Shown in pieces: positions 1 through 8,659 of a stretch of 64,000 nt of DNA. Origin of the DNA: Sphingomonas sp. LR60. GTDB taxonomy: Bacteria > Pseudomonadota > Alphaproteobacteria > Sphingomonadales > Sphingomonadaceae. The notes beneath the pieces are model-generated. The model had not been told where the DNA came from, ran no database searches, and saw nothing but the letters and a program-made list of their open reading frames with translations. The position numbers and the translations under genes are program-made. Position 1 is the stretch's first letter; each line of letters begins with the position of its first letter. The stretch covers positions 2,916,501-2,980,500 of the forward strand of contig NZ_JASPFK010000001.1 of the NCBI RefSeq assembly GCF_036855935.1, given 5' to 3'.

Positions 1-1284
1 GCGGAGGATCGCGCGCCGGCGATCGTCTGGCCGCGGGAGCCGGGCCGCCGCTACGAGATCGATGAATGGGACGGCAATCTGATCGCGCTGGTCGAGGACA
101 AGCAGGCCCTCGACGGTCGTATCGCCCGGCTCGACCGCCGCAGCTTCGCCGAGACGCGCACGTTGGTGCCACACCGTGCCGGCACGCAAATCCTCCAAGT
201 GGTGCCGTTCCGTCGCGCGCTCGCCTGGGTCGAGCGGCGCGACACGCTGCCGCGGCTGATGCTGCTTTCGCCGCGTGGCGCGGTGCGCGAAGCGCGCTTC
301 GCCGGCGATGCCTATGCGCTCACCGTCCCGGCCGAGCAGGATTATGCCGCCGTATCATGCCGCGTGATGATCGAGACGCCCGCCGATCCGCCGCGCTGGA
401 TCGCAGTCGATTGTGACGACGCGCGGACGACCACGCTGACGACGCAACGCTTTGCCGGCTATGATCCGGCGCGGTTCAGCATCCGGCGGCTCTACGCCAC
501 CGCGCCGGATGGCGAGCAGGTGCCGATCACCTTGCTCACGCGACGCGACGCGCGCGCCGATGGCCGCACGCCGCTGCTCCTCTATGGCTATGGCGCTTAT
601 GGCGTATCGAGCGAGGCGTTGTTCGATGTCGCGCCGACCGTGCTGGTCGAACGGGGCTGGAACTATGCGATCGCGCATGTCCGCGGCGGTTCCGAAAAGG
701 GGCGGCGTTGGTTCCTCGAAGGGCGGCAGCGCCGCAAGCACAACAGCTTCGGCGACTTCGTCGCCTGCGCGCGCCACCTTGCCGAAACCGGCCATGCAGC
801 GCGCGATCGGATCGTCTCCTACGGACTGTCCGCGGGCGGGCTGCTGGTCGGCGGCGCGATGAACATGGCGCCCGACGTCTGGGCGGGTGTGATCGCCACG
901 GTGCCGTTCGTCGACATGCTCAACACGATGAGCGACCCGGACCATCCGCTCGTCCCGCTGTTCCGCCCCGATTGGGGCGATCCGCTGTCGAGCGTCGCGG
1001 ACTATGATTACATGCTCGGCATTTCCCCCTACGAGAACGTCCACCGCGCTGCCTATCCGCCGCTCTACACCACCGCTGGGCTGAAGGACGATCGCGTCGG
1101 TTATTGGGAACCGGCCAAGCTGGTTGCCGCGGTGCGCGCGGCCTCGACCTCCGCCTCACCGGCGCTGCTGACGACCGACCTGACGGCGGGGCATCAGGGG
1201 AGCGCCGGTCGGGAAGCGGTCAATCACAAGATGGCGCGCCTCTATGCCTTTGCGCAAGGATGCGTCGACGGGAGCTTCGCATGA
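1..1284 (+). CDS. S9A family oligopeptidase (protease II-like), 5' end outside window
   Basis: This is the C-terminal part of a prolyl-oligopeptidase-family serine peptidase, which cleaves short peptides, probably in the cytoplasm. The frame is open from base 1, so the start lies upstream of the window. The alpha/beta-hydrolase catalytic domain is complete: a GYGAYG segment, the nucleophile motif GLSAGG (about 830-845), a DDRVGYWEP segment with the likely acid residue, and GHQGSAGR with the likely catalytic His near the end. The beta-propeller half is partly missing because of the window edge. The stop overlaps the next start by ATGA (1281-1284), so the two genes are translationally coupled. 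Oligopeptidase B is the closest family; basic-residue specificity is inferred only. Confidence 0.9.
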   Translation, partial: AEDRAPAIVWPREPGRRYEIDEWDGNLIALVEDKQALDGRIARLDRRSFAETRTLVPHRAGTQILQVVPFRRALAWVERRDTLPRLMLLSPRGAVREARFAGDAYALTVPAEQDYAAVSCRVMIETPADPPRWIAVDCDDARTTTLTTQRFAGYDPARFSIRRLYATAPDGEQVPITLLTRRDARADGRTPLLLYGYGAYGVSSEALFDVAPTVLVERGWNYAIAHVRGGSEKGRRWFLEGRQRRKHNSFGDFVACARHLAETGHAARDRIVSYGLSAGGLLVGGAMNMAPDVWAGVIATVPFVDMLNTMSDPDHPLVPLFRPDWGDPLSSVADYDYMLGISPYENVHRAAYPPLYTTAGLKDDRVGYWEPAKLVAAVRAASTSASPALLTTDLTAGHQGSAGREAVNHKMARLYAFAQGCVDGSFA

Positions 1285-2324
1285 CGATCGTGTTCGACCC
1301 GCGGCAACTCGCCCATGTCCCCGCCCGCGAGCTGCATAACGGCGACTGGACGGCTTACAACGAATCTCCCGCGCGCGCCGAGGCGATCCGCGCGGCGCTC
1401 GGCCCGGCCGTTGCGGCAGCCGACTTCGGGATGGCGCCATTGCAGCGGGTCCATGATGCCGAGTATCTGGCGTTCCTGCAGGTGGCGCATCGCGACTGGG
1501 TCGCAGCGGCCCGAAGCGGCGACGCGATCGGCTATACCTGGCCGGTGGTGCGGCGGCGGGCGCTCGATCTGACCCGGATCGATGCGCGGCTGGGTCGCTA
1601 CAGCTACGACGCCGCGACCCCGATCGCCGCCGGAACGTGGGAAGGTGCCTATTGGTCGGCGCAGACCGCGCTCACCGCGCTCGATCAGGTCGCGACAGGC
1701 GTGACGCGACGGGCGTTTGCGCTCTGCCGCCCGCCGGGTCATCATGCCGGCCGCGATTATCTCGGCGGCTATTGCTACCTCAACAACGCCGCGATCGTCG
1801 CCGCGGAGGCCCGACAGCGCGGGCTTGGCCCGGTCGCGATCCTCGACGTCGATTATCACCACGGCAATGGCACGCAGGACATCTTCTACGATGACGCCGA
1901 GATGCTGTTCGTGTCTATCCACGCCGATCCGGCGACCGACTATCCGTTTTTCTGGGGACATGCCGACGAGAAGGGCGTGGGAGCGGGCCTCGGAACGACC
2001 CTAAATCTGCCGTTGCCGCGTGGTACCGGCTGGGACGCATATGCGCCGGTGTTGGACGAGGCCCTGAAGGCCATCACCGATTATGGCACCCGTCTGCTCG
2101 TATTGTCGTTCGGCGCAGATATCTATGCGGGCGATCCGATCTCGCACTTCACTTTCGCGCGCGAGGATATCGCCGATCTCGGTAAACGGATCGCCGCTAC
2201 CGGCCTCCCCATCGTGACTATCATGGAAGGCGGCTATGCCACGGACGAACTGGGGTACAACGTGAAAGTGATCACTGATGCGCTCCTCAACGAGGATAGT
2301 CCCACCACGGTTCGCCATTCGTAG
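1281..2324 (+). CDS. Histone deacetylase family / acetylpolyamine amidohydrolase
   Basis: A 347-residue zinc hydrolase of the HDAC fold that removes acetyl groups from polyamines or acetyl-lysine in the cytoplasm. Visible landmarks are the His-His pair in PPGHHAG, the YCYLNN segment, the zinc-site DVDYHHGNG motif, a second zinc Asp in LSFGADIYAGDPIS, and the transition-state Tyr in EGGY near the C-terminus. Length fits acetylpolyamine amidohydrolases. The ATG at 1281 is chosen because it overlaps the upstream peptidase stop (ATGA), although the frame is open further upstream. A nitrogen-scavenging role beside a peptidase is inferred from context. Confidence 0.9.
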   Translation: MTIVFDPRQLAHVPARELHNGDWTAYNESPARAEAIRAALGPAVAAADFGMAPLQRVHDAEYLAFLQVAHRDWVAAARSGDAIGYTWPVVRRRALDLTRIDARLGRYSYDAATPIAAGTWEGAYWSAQTALTALDQVATGVTRRAFALCRPPGHHAGRDYLGGYCYLNNAAIVAAEARQRGLGPVAILDVDYHHGNGTQDIFYDDAEMLFVSIHADPATDYPFFWGHADEKGVGAGLGTTLNLPLPRGTGWDAYAPVLDEALKAITDYGTRLLVLSFGADIYAGDPISHFTFAREDIADLGKRIAATGLPIVTIMEGGYATDELGYNVKVITDALLNEDSPTTVRHS

Positions 2325-2560
2325 GTCTTCGCTAAAAAGCGCGCGGTAAATACTGTTTATCAAGGCCAGTGCCATCCTAGTCTAAGCACCAAGACAACGT
2401 TCGTGCCATTAACACAGGGGAGCGGGAAAGACCCACTTTCAGCCGTTCAGCGCTCCCGATGCAGCACCCGAAACTTGCCATCCGTTCATGTAAGCAGACG
2501 ACCGCTCGCCCCCCCAGCCAAGCGATCGCTTCTTACGGTCTATCAAAAGCGACTGTTCGT

Positions 2561-3664
2561 TCAGCCGCCTTCGCTCCAAGCCCTCACGTCGCTGCCGCCA
2601 AAAATACGATCGCGCGGCAGGTCGAAAATGAAGTAGGGATTGAGCTGCGGCGGTGCTCCTGCCGCATCGAGCCGCTGCTGCTGATCGGACGCTAACACGA
2701 CATCGAGTGATGCGATGTTCTCTCGGACCTGCTCAGGCCGGCTCGCGCCCATCAGCACCGACGAGACACCCGGCCGATTGACCACCCACGCGAGCGCGAC
2801 CTGAGCCATGGGGCGGTCTACTTCCTCGGCAACGGCACGCAGCGCGTCGACGATGCCGAAGTTCGCCTCTGTAAACAGCATGCCGCCATAGGGATTGTCG
2901 CCGTTGAGGCGCCCGTCGCTGCCGCCGCCATGCCCGCCACCCTTGTTCGGCAGGCTACCCGCAGGACCGAATTGGGCCAGCTTATCGCGACCGTACTTCC
3001 CCGTCAGCATGCCGAAGCTGAGTGGGCTCCACGCAACAAGGCCAAGACCGAGCGCGCGTCCGGCCGGCACGAGATCCAACTCAACGCCGCGATCAAGCAG
3101 CGAGTAGCTGTACTGGAGCCCGACCGGCTCGGGCAGACCGTGCGCACGGGCGAGCGTCGCGATCTGCGCGGCGTACCAGGCAGGCGCGTTGGAGAAGCCA
3201 TAGTAGAGGATGTCACCGCGTCGCACCGCATCGGTCAGCGCCCGCAGCACCTCCTCGGCCGGCGTCGTGCGATCCCATACGTGCGTCCAGTACATGTCGA
3301 TGTAATCGGTGCCGAGCCGCTTCAGCGAGCCGTTCAGCCCGTCGCGGATGTTGCGCGCCGAGTTGCCGCCGGCGAGGGGGTTGCCCTCGCCGCGCGGGAA
3401 CCCCGACTTGGTCGCAACCACCATCCGGTCGCGGGTCCCGCGCTCGCGCAGGAAGCGGCCGAGCATCGCCTCGCTCTCACCGCCGGAGTAGACGTCCGCG
3501 GTGTCGACGAAATTGCCACCCGCGTCGACATAGGCGTCGAAGATGGCGCGCGAACCGACTTCATCCACACCCCAGCGGCCCGCACCGAAAGTCATGGTGC
3601 CGAGCGCCAGTGGGCTGACGGCCAGTCCCGACCGGCCAAGCGTGCGATAGTTGGTTAGGTCCAT
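2561..3664 (-). CDS. Aldo/keto reductase
   Basis: A 367-residue cytoplasmic NADPH-dependent oxidoreductase of the YghZ/IolS-like aldo/keto reductase branch. It starts with an RTLGRSGLAVSPLALGTM segment. It carries the family Asp-Tyr pair in NFVDTADVYSGGESE, the Lys in VVATKSG, the catalytic His in MYWTHVWD, and late cofactor-binding motifs (SSVLMGASRPEQVREN). It is divergent from a LysR-type gene across about 95 bp, the usual arrangement for a regulator and its target. The substrate cannot be deduced. Confidence 0.92.
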   Translation of the reverse strand: MDLTNYRTLGRSGLAVSPLALGTMTFGAGRWGVDEVGSRAIFDAYVDAGGNFVDTADVYSGGESEAMLGRFLRERGTRDRMVVATKSGFPRGEGNPLAGGNSARNIRDGLNGSLKRLGTDYIDMYWTHVWDRTTPAEEVLRALTDAVRRGDILYYGFSNAPAWYAAQIATLARAHGLPEPVGLQYSYSLLDRGVELDLVPAGRALGLGLVAWSPLSFGMLTGKYGRDKLAQFGPAGSLPNKGGGHGGGSDGRLNGDNPYGGMLFTEANFGIVDALRAVAEEVDRPMAQVALAWVVNRPGVSSVLMGASRPEQVRENIASLDVVLASDQQQRLDAAGAPPQLNPYFIFDLPRDRIFGGSDVRAWSEGG

Positions 3665-3759
3665 GTCGCTTCACTCCTCTTTCGATTTCACACGTAATGC
3701 GCCAATGACCCCCGGATTAGCCGTTGCGGACCGCAAGGGCTTGTGAGCATGATGCAGCA

Positions 3760-4643
3760 ATGCGCCGCGGCGACCTCGACGATCTTGCGGCGTTTGCCAG
3801 TGTTGCCCGTGCCCGCAGCTTCACGCGCGCAGCGGCCGAGCTCGGGCTTTCGCCCTCCGCGCTAAGCCATGCTATGAAGGCGCTGGAGAAGCGGCTTGGC
3901 GTCCGACTCCTTGCGCGCACCACGCGCTCAGTCGCGCCTACCGCCGCAGGCGAGCAATTGTTGCACTCGCTTGACCCTGCCTTAGAGCAGGTGACACAAG
4001 GGCTAGCGTCGCTCGCCGATTGGCGGGACGCGCCGTCTGGCACGGTGCGGCTGACCACCTTCGGCTATGCGGCGCGAACCATCCTGGCACCCCGTCTGCC
4101 GCAGTTCCTGCTCGATCACCCGGACGTGTCGGTGGAGGTCATTGTCGAGGATCGGCTGGTCGACCTGGTCGCCGGCGGCTTCGACGCCGGCATCCGTCTG
4201 AACGAAGCGGTTGAGAGGGACATGGTGACCGTGCCGGTCGGACCCGATCTTCGCACCGTCGTGGTCGGCACGCCCGCTTACTTCTCCCGCCACGCCCCAC
4301 CCGAGACGCCGTCCGACCTCTATCAGCACGTCTGCGTCAACTACCGTCTCCTCGGGGTGGAGGGCTTCTGCCGTGGGAGTTCGAGGAAGCAGGCCGAAAC
4401 CTCCGAATGCGGGTTTCGGGGCAGCTCATCGTCAATGATGAGGTGCTGGCAGCAGCGGCCGTCCGCGCCGGCGCTGGCCTTGGCTACATGATGGAGCACG
4501 ACGTTGCGGATGAGATCGCGGACGGTCGGCTGCTCCAAGTGCTTGCACCGTGGTGCACAACCTATCCCGGATGCTGCCTTTACTACCCCGACCGCCGAGT
4601 CACTCCCGCGCTTCGAGCGTTGATCAGCGCACTTCGTCTGTGA
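3760..4643 (+). pseudogene. LysR-family transcriptional regulator, frameshifted
   Basis: The N-terminal winged helix-turn-helix is intact (FASVARARSFTRAAAELGLSP, LARTTRSVAPTAAG). The effector domain reads normally to about residue 195 (YQHVCVNYRL). The frame then shifts near 4345-4370 and the C-terminus resumes in another frame (LLPWEFEEAGRN, MRVSGQLIVNDE at 4407) through to 4643. One missing base accounts for it. The ATG at 3760 is chosen because the HTH starts right after it. As read, the product is a truncated repressor-like protein with a scrambled tail. It faces the aldo/keto reductase and probably regulated it. A sequencing error is an alternative explanation. Confidence 0.82.
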
Positions 4644-4867
4644 CCCAATATCGGCCACTCAGGGCCGCCTGTCGGTACCCCAACTTCGGACGCTTGTTCA
4701 TCTCGGCGTTCGGGCTTTCCGGGCGTCCCCCACAGCTGTCCCGCTGGCCTGATCGGCAGAAAAGCGGCTTGCCCGCTCTTGATCAGGCAGATGGCGTTAG
4801 CGAACATCGCTTTGCGCTGCGGCTTTACCTCAAAGGATGGTGGAGTGGTGAAGCTGCCGAAGGCCCG

Positions 4868-5329
4868 TTAACGAGCCAGCTGCTGCATAAGCTCTATCGT
4901 TATATGATCGGGGCCTGAAACGTAGGCCACCAACGTTCCCTTCCGTGGACCACCCGGGATTTGCAGCGGACTACCCTTTGCTTTCCATCCTGCTGCCTCG
5001 ACGCAGTCAATGGCGGCATCAATATCCTTTACGGTCAGAGCGAGGTGGGCCGCTCCGATCGATCCCGCGTTGTTGGGTACCGAGCCGTTCTGGGGCCCGT
5101 TTGAATATTGCAACAATTCGACCACGTAGCCGTCAGGTGCCTTGACGATCGCCGTCTTCGCGCTCGGATCAGCGACACCTGTCACCTGATGGAGGAAGTC
5201 ACCTCCCATTTCGGATTGCCGCTCAAGTGTAAAACCGAGCGCTCCCGTCCAGAACCGAACCGCTTCGTCCAGAGACGATACAGCGAAGCCTGTGTGGTCC
5301 ACGGCGATCACGTTTGCGACGTCGGTCAT
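4868..5329 (-). CDS. VOC family (glyoxalase/bleomycin-resistance fold) protein
   Basis: A 153-residue cytoplasmic protein with paired beta-alpha-beta-beta-beta modules. It opens with IAVDHTGFAVSSLDEAVRFW, has PDGYVVELLQY in the first half, HLALTVKDIDAAI in the second, and ends PDHITIELMQ. His and Glu residues at the expected metal-site positions (VDHTGF, VELLQ, AHLAL, IELMQ) suggest a metal-dependent lyase or dioxygenase of the glyoxalase I type. The substrate is unknown. It stands alone between a broken regulator and a 290-bp gap. Confidence 0.85.
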   Translation of the reverse strand: MTDVANVIAVDHTGFAVSSLDEAVRFWTGALGFTLERQSEMGGDFLHQVTGVADPSAKTAIVKAPDGYVVELLQYSNGPQNGSVPNNAGSIGAAHLALTVKDIDAAIDCVEAAGWKAKGSPLQIPGGPRKGTLVAYVSGPDHITIELMQQLAR

Positions 5330-5618
5330 TCACGTACCTCACTGGGCAGCGCTTGCGATGTCAGGGGCTGCACCCTGGCTGTAAATGACACCAGCAGCAT
5401 GGCGTCTTAATTTAGAAGGTGACGTCTCACCGCTTACGCCTCTTCTCGCAAAGGAACCCACAACGGGATTGATGCCTCAACGATCGCGCCTGTGAACCGC
5501 CTCCGACAGCCGCTTTCCCGAGTTAAGAGTCGGAAAACGGAAGAGCGGAGGGGTTCGGCTTAGCGAATGGCAGGTTTCGGGACGCAGGATTATTCGCCTG
5601 AGCCCCTAAGATTGGCAA
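5330..5618. other. Intergenic gap, nothing recognised
   Basis: About 290 bp between the start of the VOC gene and the stop of the GH42 gene. I see no convincing reading frame, tRNA or terminator here. Confidence 0.5.
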
Positions 5619-7718
5619 TCAGGGCCTAAGCTCCAGGATCTCCACGCCCCAGGGGTCAATCGTAGAAGCCGCCTGCTTGCCGGTCAGCAGATCCGTTCCA
5701 CTGACGAGGTCCGACGGAATGCTTTGCTTCTCCCGTGAGTAGTTCAGTAGGTATTGCACGCGATGGCCATTGGTCAGCGTGCCGCTGCGCACGATCAGCG
5801 GAAATCGGGCGGTTTCCGGCCATGCGACGCCGGCACGTTTCGCGGTATCGGTCAGCACACCCTCGATCAGCGCATCCGACGGCATGAAGCCGATATAGGT
5901 GACCTCGCCCTTGCCGTAGGTGTTCCGCGTAATCGCAGCATAGTCCGGCCACGAATGATGTTCGAAGCGGGCAATCACCTTGGCAGTTGTTGGTTTCAGA
6001 AACTCCATCCACCAGCGCGCTTCCAGGTCCTTTCCGCTGAGTCCGTATGGCTCCGACCCTACCTTGACGCCTTTGGGTTCGGTGAACAGCTGGTAACGCA
6101 CCCCGGCCGCTTGCGCGATCGCGCCCGGCTGGGTCGCGTAGCGCACTTTGGTATTCTCATCGGAAAACCCGCTTTTGAAGGTGTACACAAGGTGCCCGCC
6201 CGCCTCGGCGAAGGCATTCAGCCGAGCGATCTCGGCGTCGCTCGCCGCATATAGCGCCGGTACGACGATCATCCGGTACTTCGACAAATCCACATTGCCA
6301 TCGGGTGAAATGACATCCGCCTCGATGTTCCGTCGATATAGCGCATCATAGAAGGCGCGCATCACCTGATTGTATTCGATGTTTCCAGGCAGCTTGAAGG
6401 AATCGAAAGCGCCTTGCGCACGATTGCTCACGTATATTGCGACATCATTGCTCTTCTTCAGATCCGCCAACTTTGAGCCGATACGTTTGATATCGGCGCC
6501 GATGTCCTTGGCCGCCAAGTAGACTTCGTTTGGCTGATAGTCCTGCGTTAACAATCCACGCCAGTAGGTTTCGACGGCGTTGGCGGTCGTGGCCCAATGC
6601 CAATAGGCGACCATGTTCGCACCGGACGCAAGATGGCTGAAGGCTTGAAGTCGCAACTGGCCCGGATAGGGCGTCCATTGCAGCCATCCCTGCGCCTCAG
6701 TCTCAATCACATAGTAATTCGCACCGCCCTTCAGCGAGCGGGCCAGATCTCCGCCGAACGCGATCTCCACGCCGGTCAGGTCGTCCTGGGTCGGGTGGTA
6801 GATGTCCATACCGGCAACGTCGAGCGGCCGGGCTGCTTTCCAGTGATTCACCTCGGGCTGAATTCCGTAGGACGTTTTCAGCCAGCCCATATCGAAGTTC
6901 TGGGTGATGAACTGGTCATCGCGCGCATGCTCGCGAACCAAGCCCGCTTGCCATGCAAGGAACTCGGTCACGAGGTCTCGCTGATATTCGGCAAAGGCGT
7001 TTTTGACGCTCGCGTTCATCGTTCCAACGGTTGATGGAAAGTCTTCCCACCGGTTGACCCGATTGCTCCAGTAATCGAGGCCCCATGCCTTGTTCAATTG
7101 ATCAAGATTGCCCCACTTGCGCTGCAACGACTTTACGAACGCATCCTGCACGTTCGGGCCGGCAGTATTGTACGCCTTGGTCTCATTGTCGACCTGGTAG
7201 CCGATGACGCTGGGATGCTTCGCCACATGGGCGATCAGGTTATCGATGACCCGCTTCGCCGCTGCGCGATAGTGTGGATTGGTGATGTCCATGTTCTGGC
7301 GATAGCCAAACTTCGCCTGTCCCTCAGGCCTGGTCACCAACACATCTGGATGTTCACGGGCGAGCCATGTGGGGATTGCGTAGGTTGGCGTGCCGACGAT
7401 GACCTTGATGCCATATCGTTGGGCGGCTGAAAGCATTCGATCGACATGGCGATAGTCAAAGACACCCGGCTGCGGCTCAAGCGTTCCCCATGTCGATTCG
7501 GCGATGCGAACAACCGTTATGTTCGCCGCCTTCATGAGACGAAAGTCCTCGTCGATGCGGTCGACCGGGGTGTATTCGTCATAATACGACACACCGTATA
7601 GAATGGATTGCGGCGTGCGATCGACAGCTTGAGCCTTGGCTTGGCCGCCGAAGGAACCGAAGAAAGTAGCTAAGAGAGCTGGCATAGCAACCAAGCTGGA
7701 TAGCTTCAAATTGGTCAT
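5619..7718 (-). CDS. Secreted GH42 beta-galactosidase
   Basis: A 699-residue glycoside hydrolase of family GH42, which releases terminal beta-galactosides. The ATG at 7718 is preferred over an upstream in-frame start because a GGAGGG-like ribosome site lies just before it and it opens directly with a signal peptide (hydrophobic LSSLVAMPALLATFFGSF, likely cleavage after QAKAQA). This suggests periplasmic export. The TIM barrel holds the acid/base Glu at about E179 in GYQVDNE and the likely nucleophile at about E339 in YYVIETEAQGW. A trimerisation-like domain and a small beta domain follow. No transporter or regulator sits next to it, so its operon context is poor. Confidence 0.9.
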   Translation of the reverse strand: MTNLKLSSLVAMPALLATFFGSFGGQAKAQAVDRTPQSILYGVSYYDEYTPVDRIDEDFRLMKAANITVVRIAESTWGTLEPQPGVFDYRHVDRMLSAAQRYGIKVIVGTPTYAIPTWLAREHPDVLVTRPEGQAKFGYRQNMDITNPHYRAAAKRVIDNLIAHVAKHPSVIGYQVDNETKAYNTAGPNVQDAFVKSLQRKWGNLDQLNKAWGLDYWSNRVNRWEDFPSTVGTMNASVKNAFAEYQRDLVTEFLAWQAGLVREHARDDQFITQNFDMGWLKTSYGIQPEVNHWKAARPLDVAGMDIYHPTQDDLTGVEIAFGGDLARSLKGGANYYVIETEAQGWLQWTPYPGQLRLQAFSHLASGANMVAYWHWATTANAVETYWRGLLTQDYQPNEVYLAAKDIGADIKRIGSKLADLKKSNDVAIYVSNRAQGAFDSFKLPGNIEYNQVMRAFYDALYRRNIEADVISPDGNVDLSKYRMIVVPALYAASDAEIARLNAFAEAGGHLVYTFKSGFSDENTKVRYATQPGAIAQAAGVRYQLFTEPKGVKVGSEPYGLSGKDLEARWWMEFLKPTTAKVIARFEHHSWPDYAAITRNTYGKGEVTYIGFMPSDALIEGVLTDTAKRAGVAWPETARFPLIVRSGTLTNGHRVQYLLNYSREKQSIPSDLVSGTDLLTGKQAASTIDPWGVEILELRP

Positions 7719-8341
7719 TTTATGCCCTCCACTCCTATTTTTCACGTCACCTCGAAATGAAGCGCGAACGGCTACCACTGAGTGACCGTTCAGCTACCCA
7801 GCACCCGCTTTTTCTACGCTCAACCTTCCGAGCGCCGCATCTCAGCATCACGTGCCGCGAAACTGACGGCTTGTTTTCATTTATGCAACTCGAATCTTCC
7901 TGCTGAAAATGAGATAGTGCAGCTGGAGGGGGGCTTGGATCCGCTGGTTGGCCAGCCCACGTCAGGGACTTACCGAGTTGGAGATCGTAAGAGGGCGATG
8001 CACAGGATCCTGCGCAATGTGGCGAAGACTGTCCTCACAGAAGTGTTTGCTCCTCCGCACCATCATCCCCAGCGGGGTGACCGCGGCGTACTCCGCCCGA
8101 GCAATCCGCCGAGAGCGATGCCGACTTTGATCATGCACGTCCGCCAGCGCGGCTAAATCCGACGAACGGATTGCGGGCTACATGGGACCCAGATCCGGCC
8201 ACCTAGGCCACCTTGACGGCCCTCCACCTTCGGACACTCATTCAGGCGAGGCTTTCAGCCCTGACCGGACATTATCGCGCTCGCATCCCGGCCCGCTCCA
8301 CCCCACCTTGGGCCTGTCACGTCGACGCAGGAGCTTGCCCC
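7719..8341. other. Intergenic region of about 620 bp
   Basis: Between the GH42 start and the monooxygenase gene. Short open frames exist on both strands, but none shows family motifs, a good ribosome site or protein-like composition. It probably carries the upstream region of the next operon, with an AGGAG-type site just before 8342. Confidence 0.45.
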
Positions 8342-8659
8342 ATGTTCATCGCCATGAACCGATTTCAGGTAATCCGTGGTGGGGAGGAGGCGTTCGAGCA
8401 GGTCTGGCTGTCGCGCGACTCGTACCTTGCCGGCGAACCGGGGTTCGTCGAGTTCCACATGCTGCGCGGGCCTGTGGCCGACGATCACGTCCTCTATTCG
8501 TCGCATACTGTGTGGCTGTCGCGCAGGGACTTCGAGAATTGGACCCGGTCCGAGGCGTTTCGCGCCGCTCATCGCGGCGCGGGCGAACACAAGCCGTTAT
8601 ACCTGGCGCCGCCCCACTTCGAAGGCTTCGACGTCATCCAGACGATCAATCCATCGTGA
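8342..8659 (+). CDS. Antibiotic biosynthesis monooxygenase (ABM/HmoB-like) protein
   Basis: A 105-residue dimeric-ferredoxin-fold protein beginning MFIAMNRFQV with a good AGGAG site upstream. The FEQVW, PGFVEFHMLRG, and SHTVWLSRRDFENWTRSEAF segments are typical of ABM-domain proteins, some of which (IsdG/HmoB) degrade haem. The expected W-x-S/W pattern (VWLSRRDFENW) is present. The stop overlaps the next gene's GTG start (GTGA at 8656-8659), so it is coupled to a carotenoid oxygenase. A shared role in oxidative cleavage of an isoprenoid or haem-like substrate is inferred. Confidence 0.85.
   Translation: MFIAMNRFQVIRGGEEAFEQVWLSRDSYLAGEPGFVEFHMLRGPVADDHVLYSSHTVWLSRRDFENWTRSEAFRAAHRGAGEHKPLYLAPPHFEGFDVIQTINPS

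Noticed and set aside
1104..1280. Upstream extension of the deacetylase gene
   Set aside because: It lies inside the peptidase gene in another frame; the ATG at 1281 with an ATGA overlap is the natural start.
7782..8156. 124-codon open frame before the ABM gene
   Set aside because: No family motif, no ribosome site, and a mix of Arg, Pro and His typical of chance frames in high-GC DNA.
8182..8655. Open frame upstream that would extend the carotenoid oxygenase by 158 residues
   Set aside because: It is the ABM gene read in another frame; the composition is unlike protein, and GTG at 8656 gives a normal family start.
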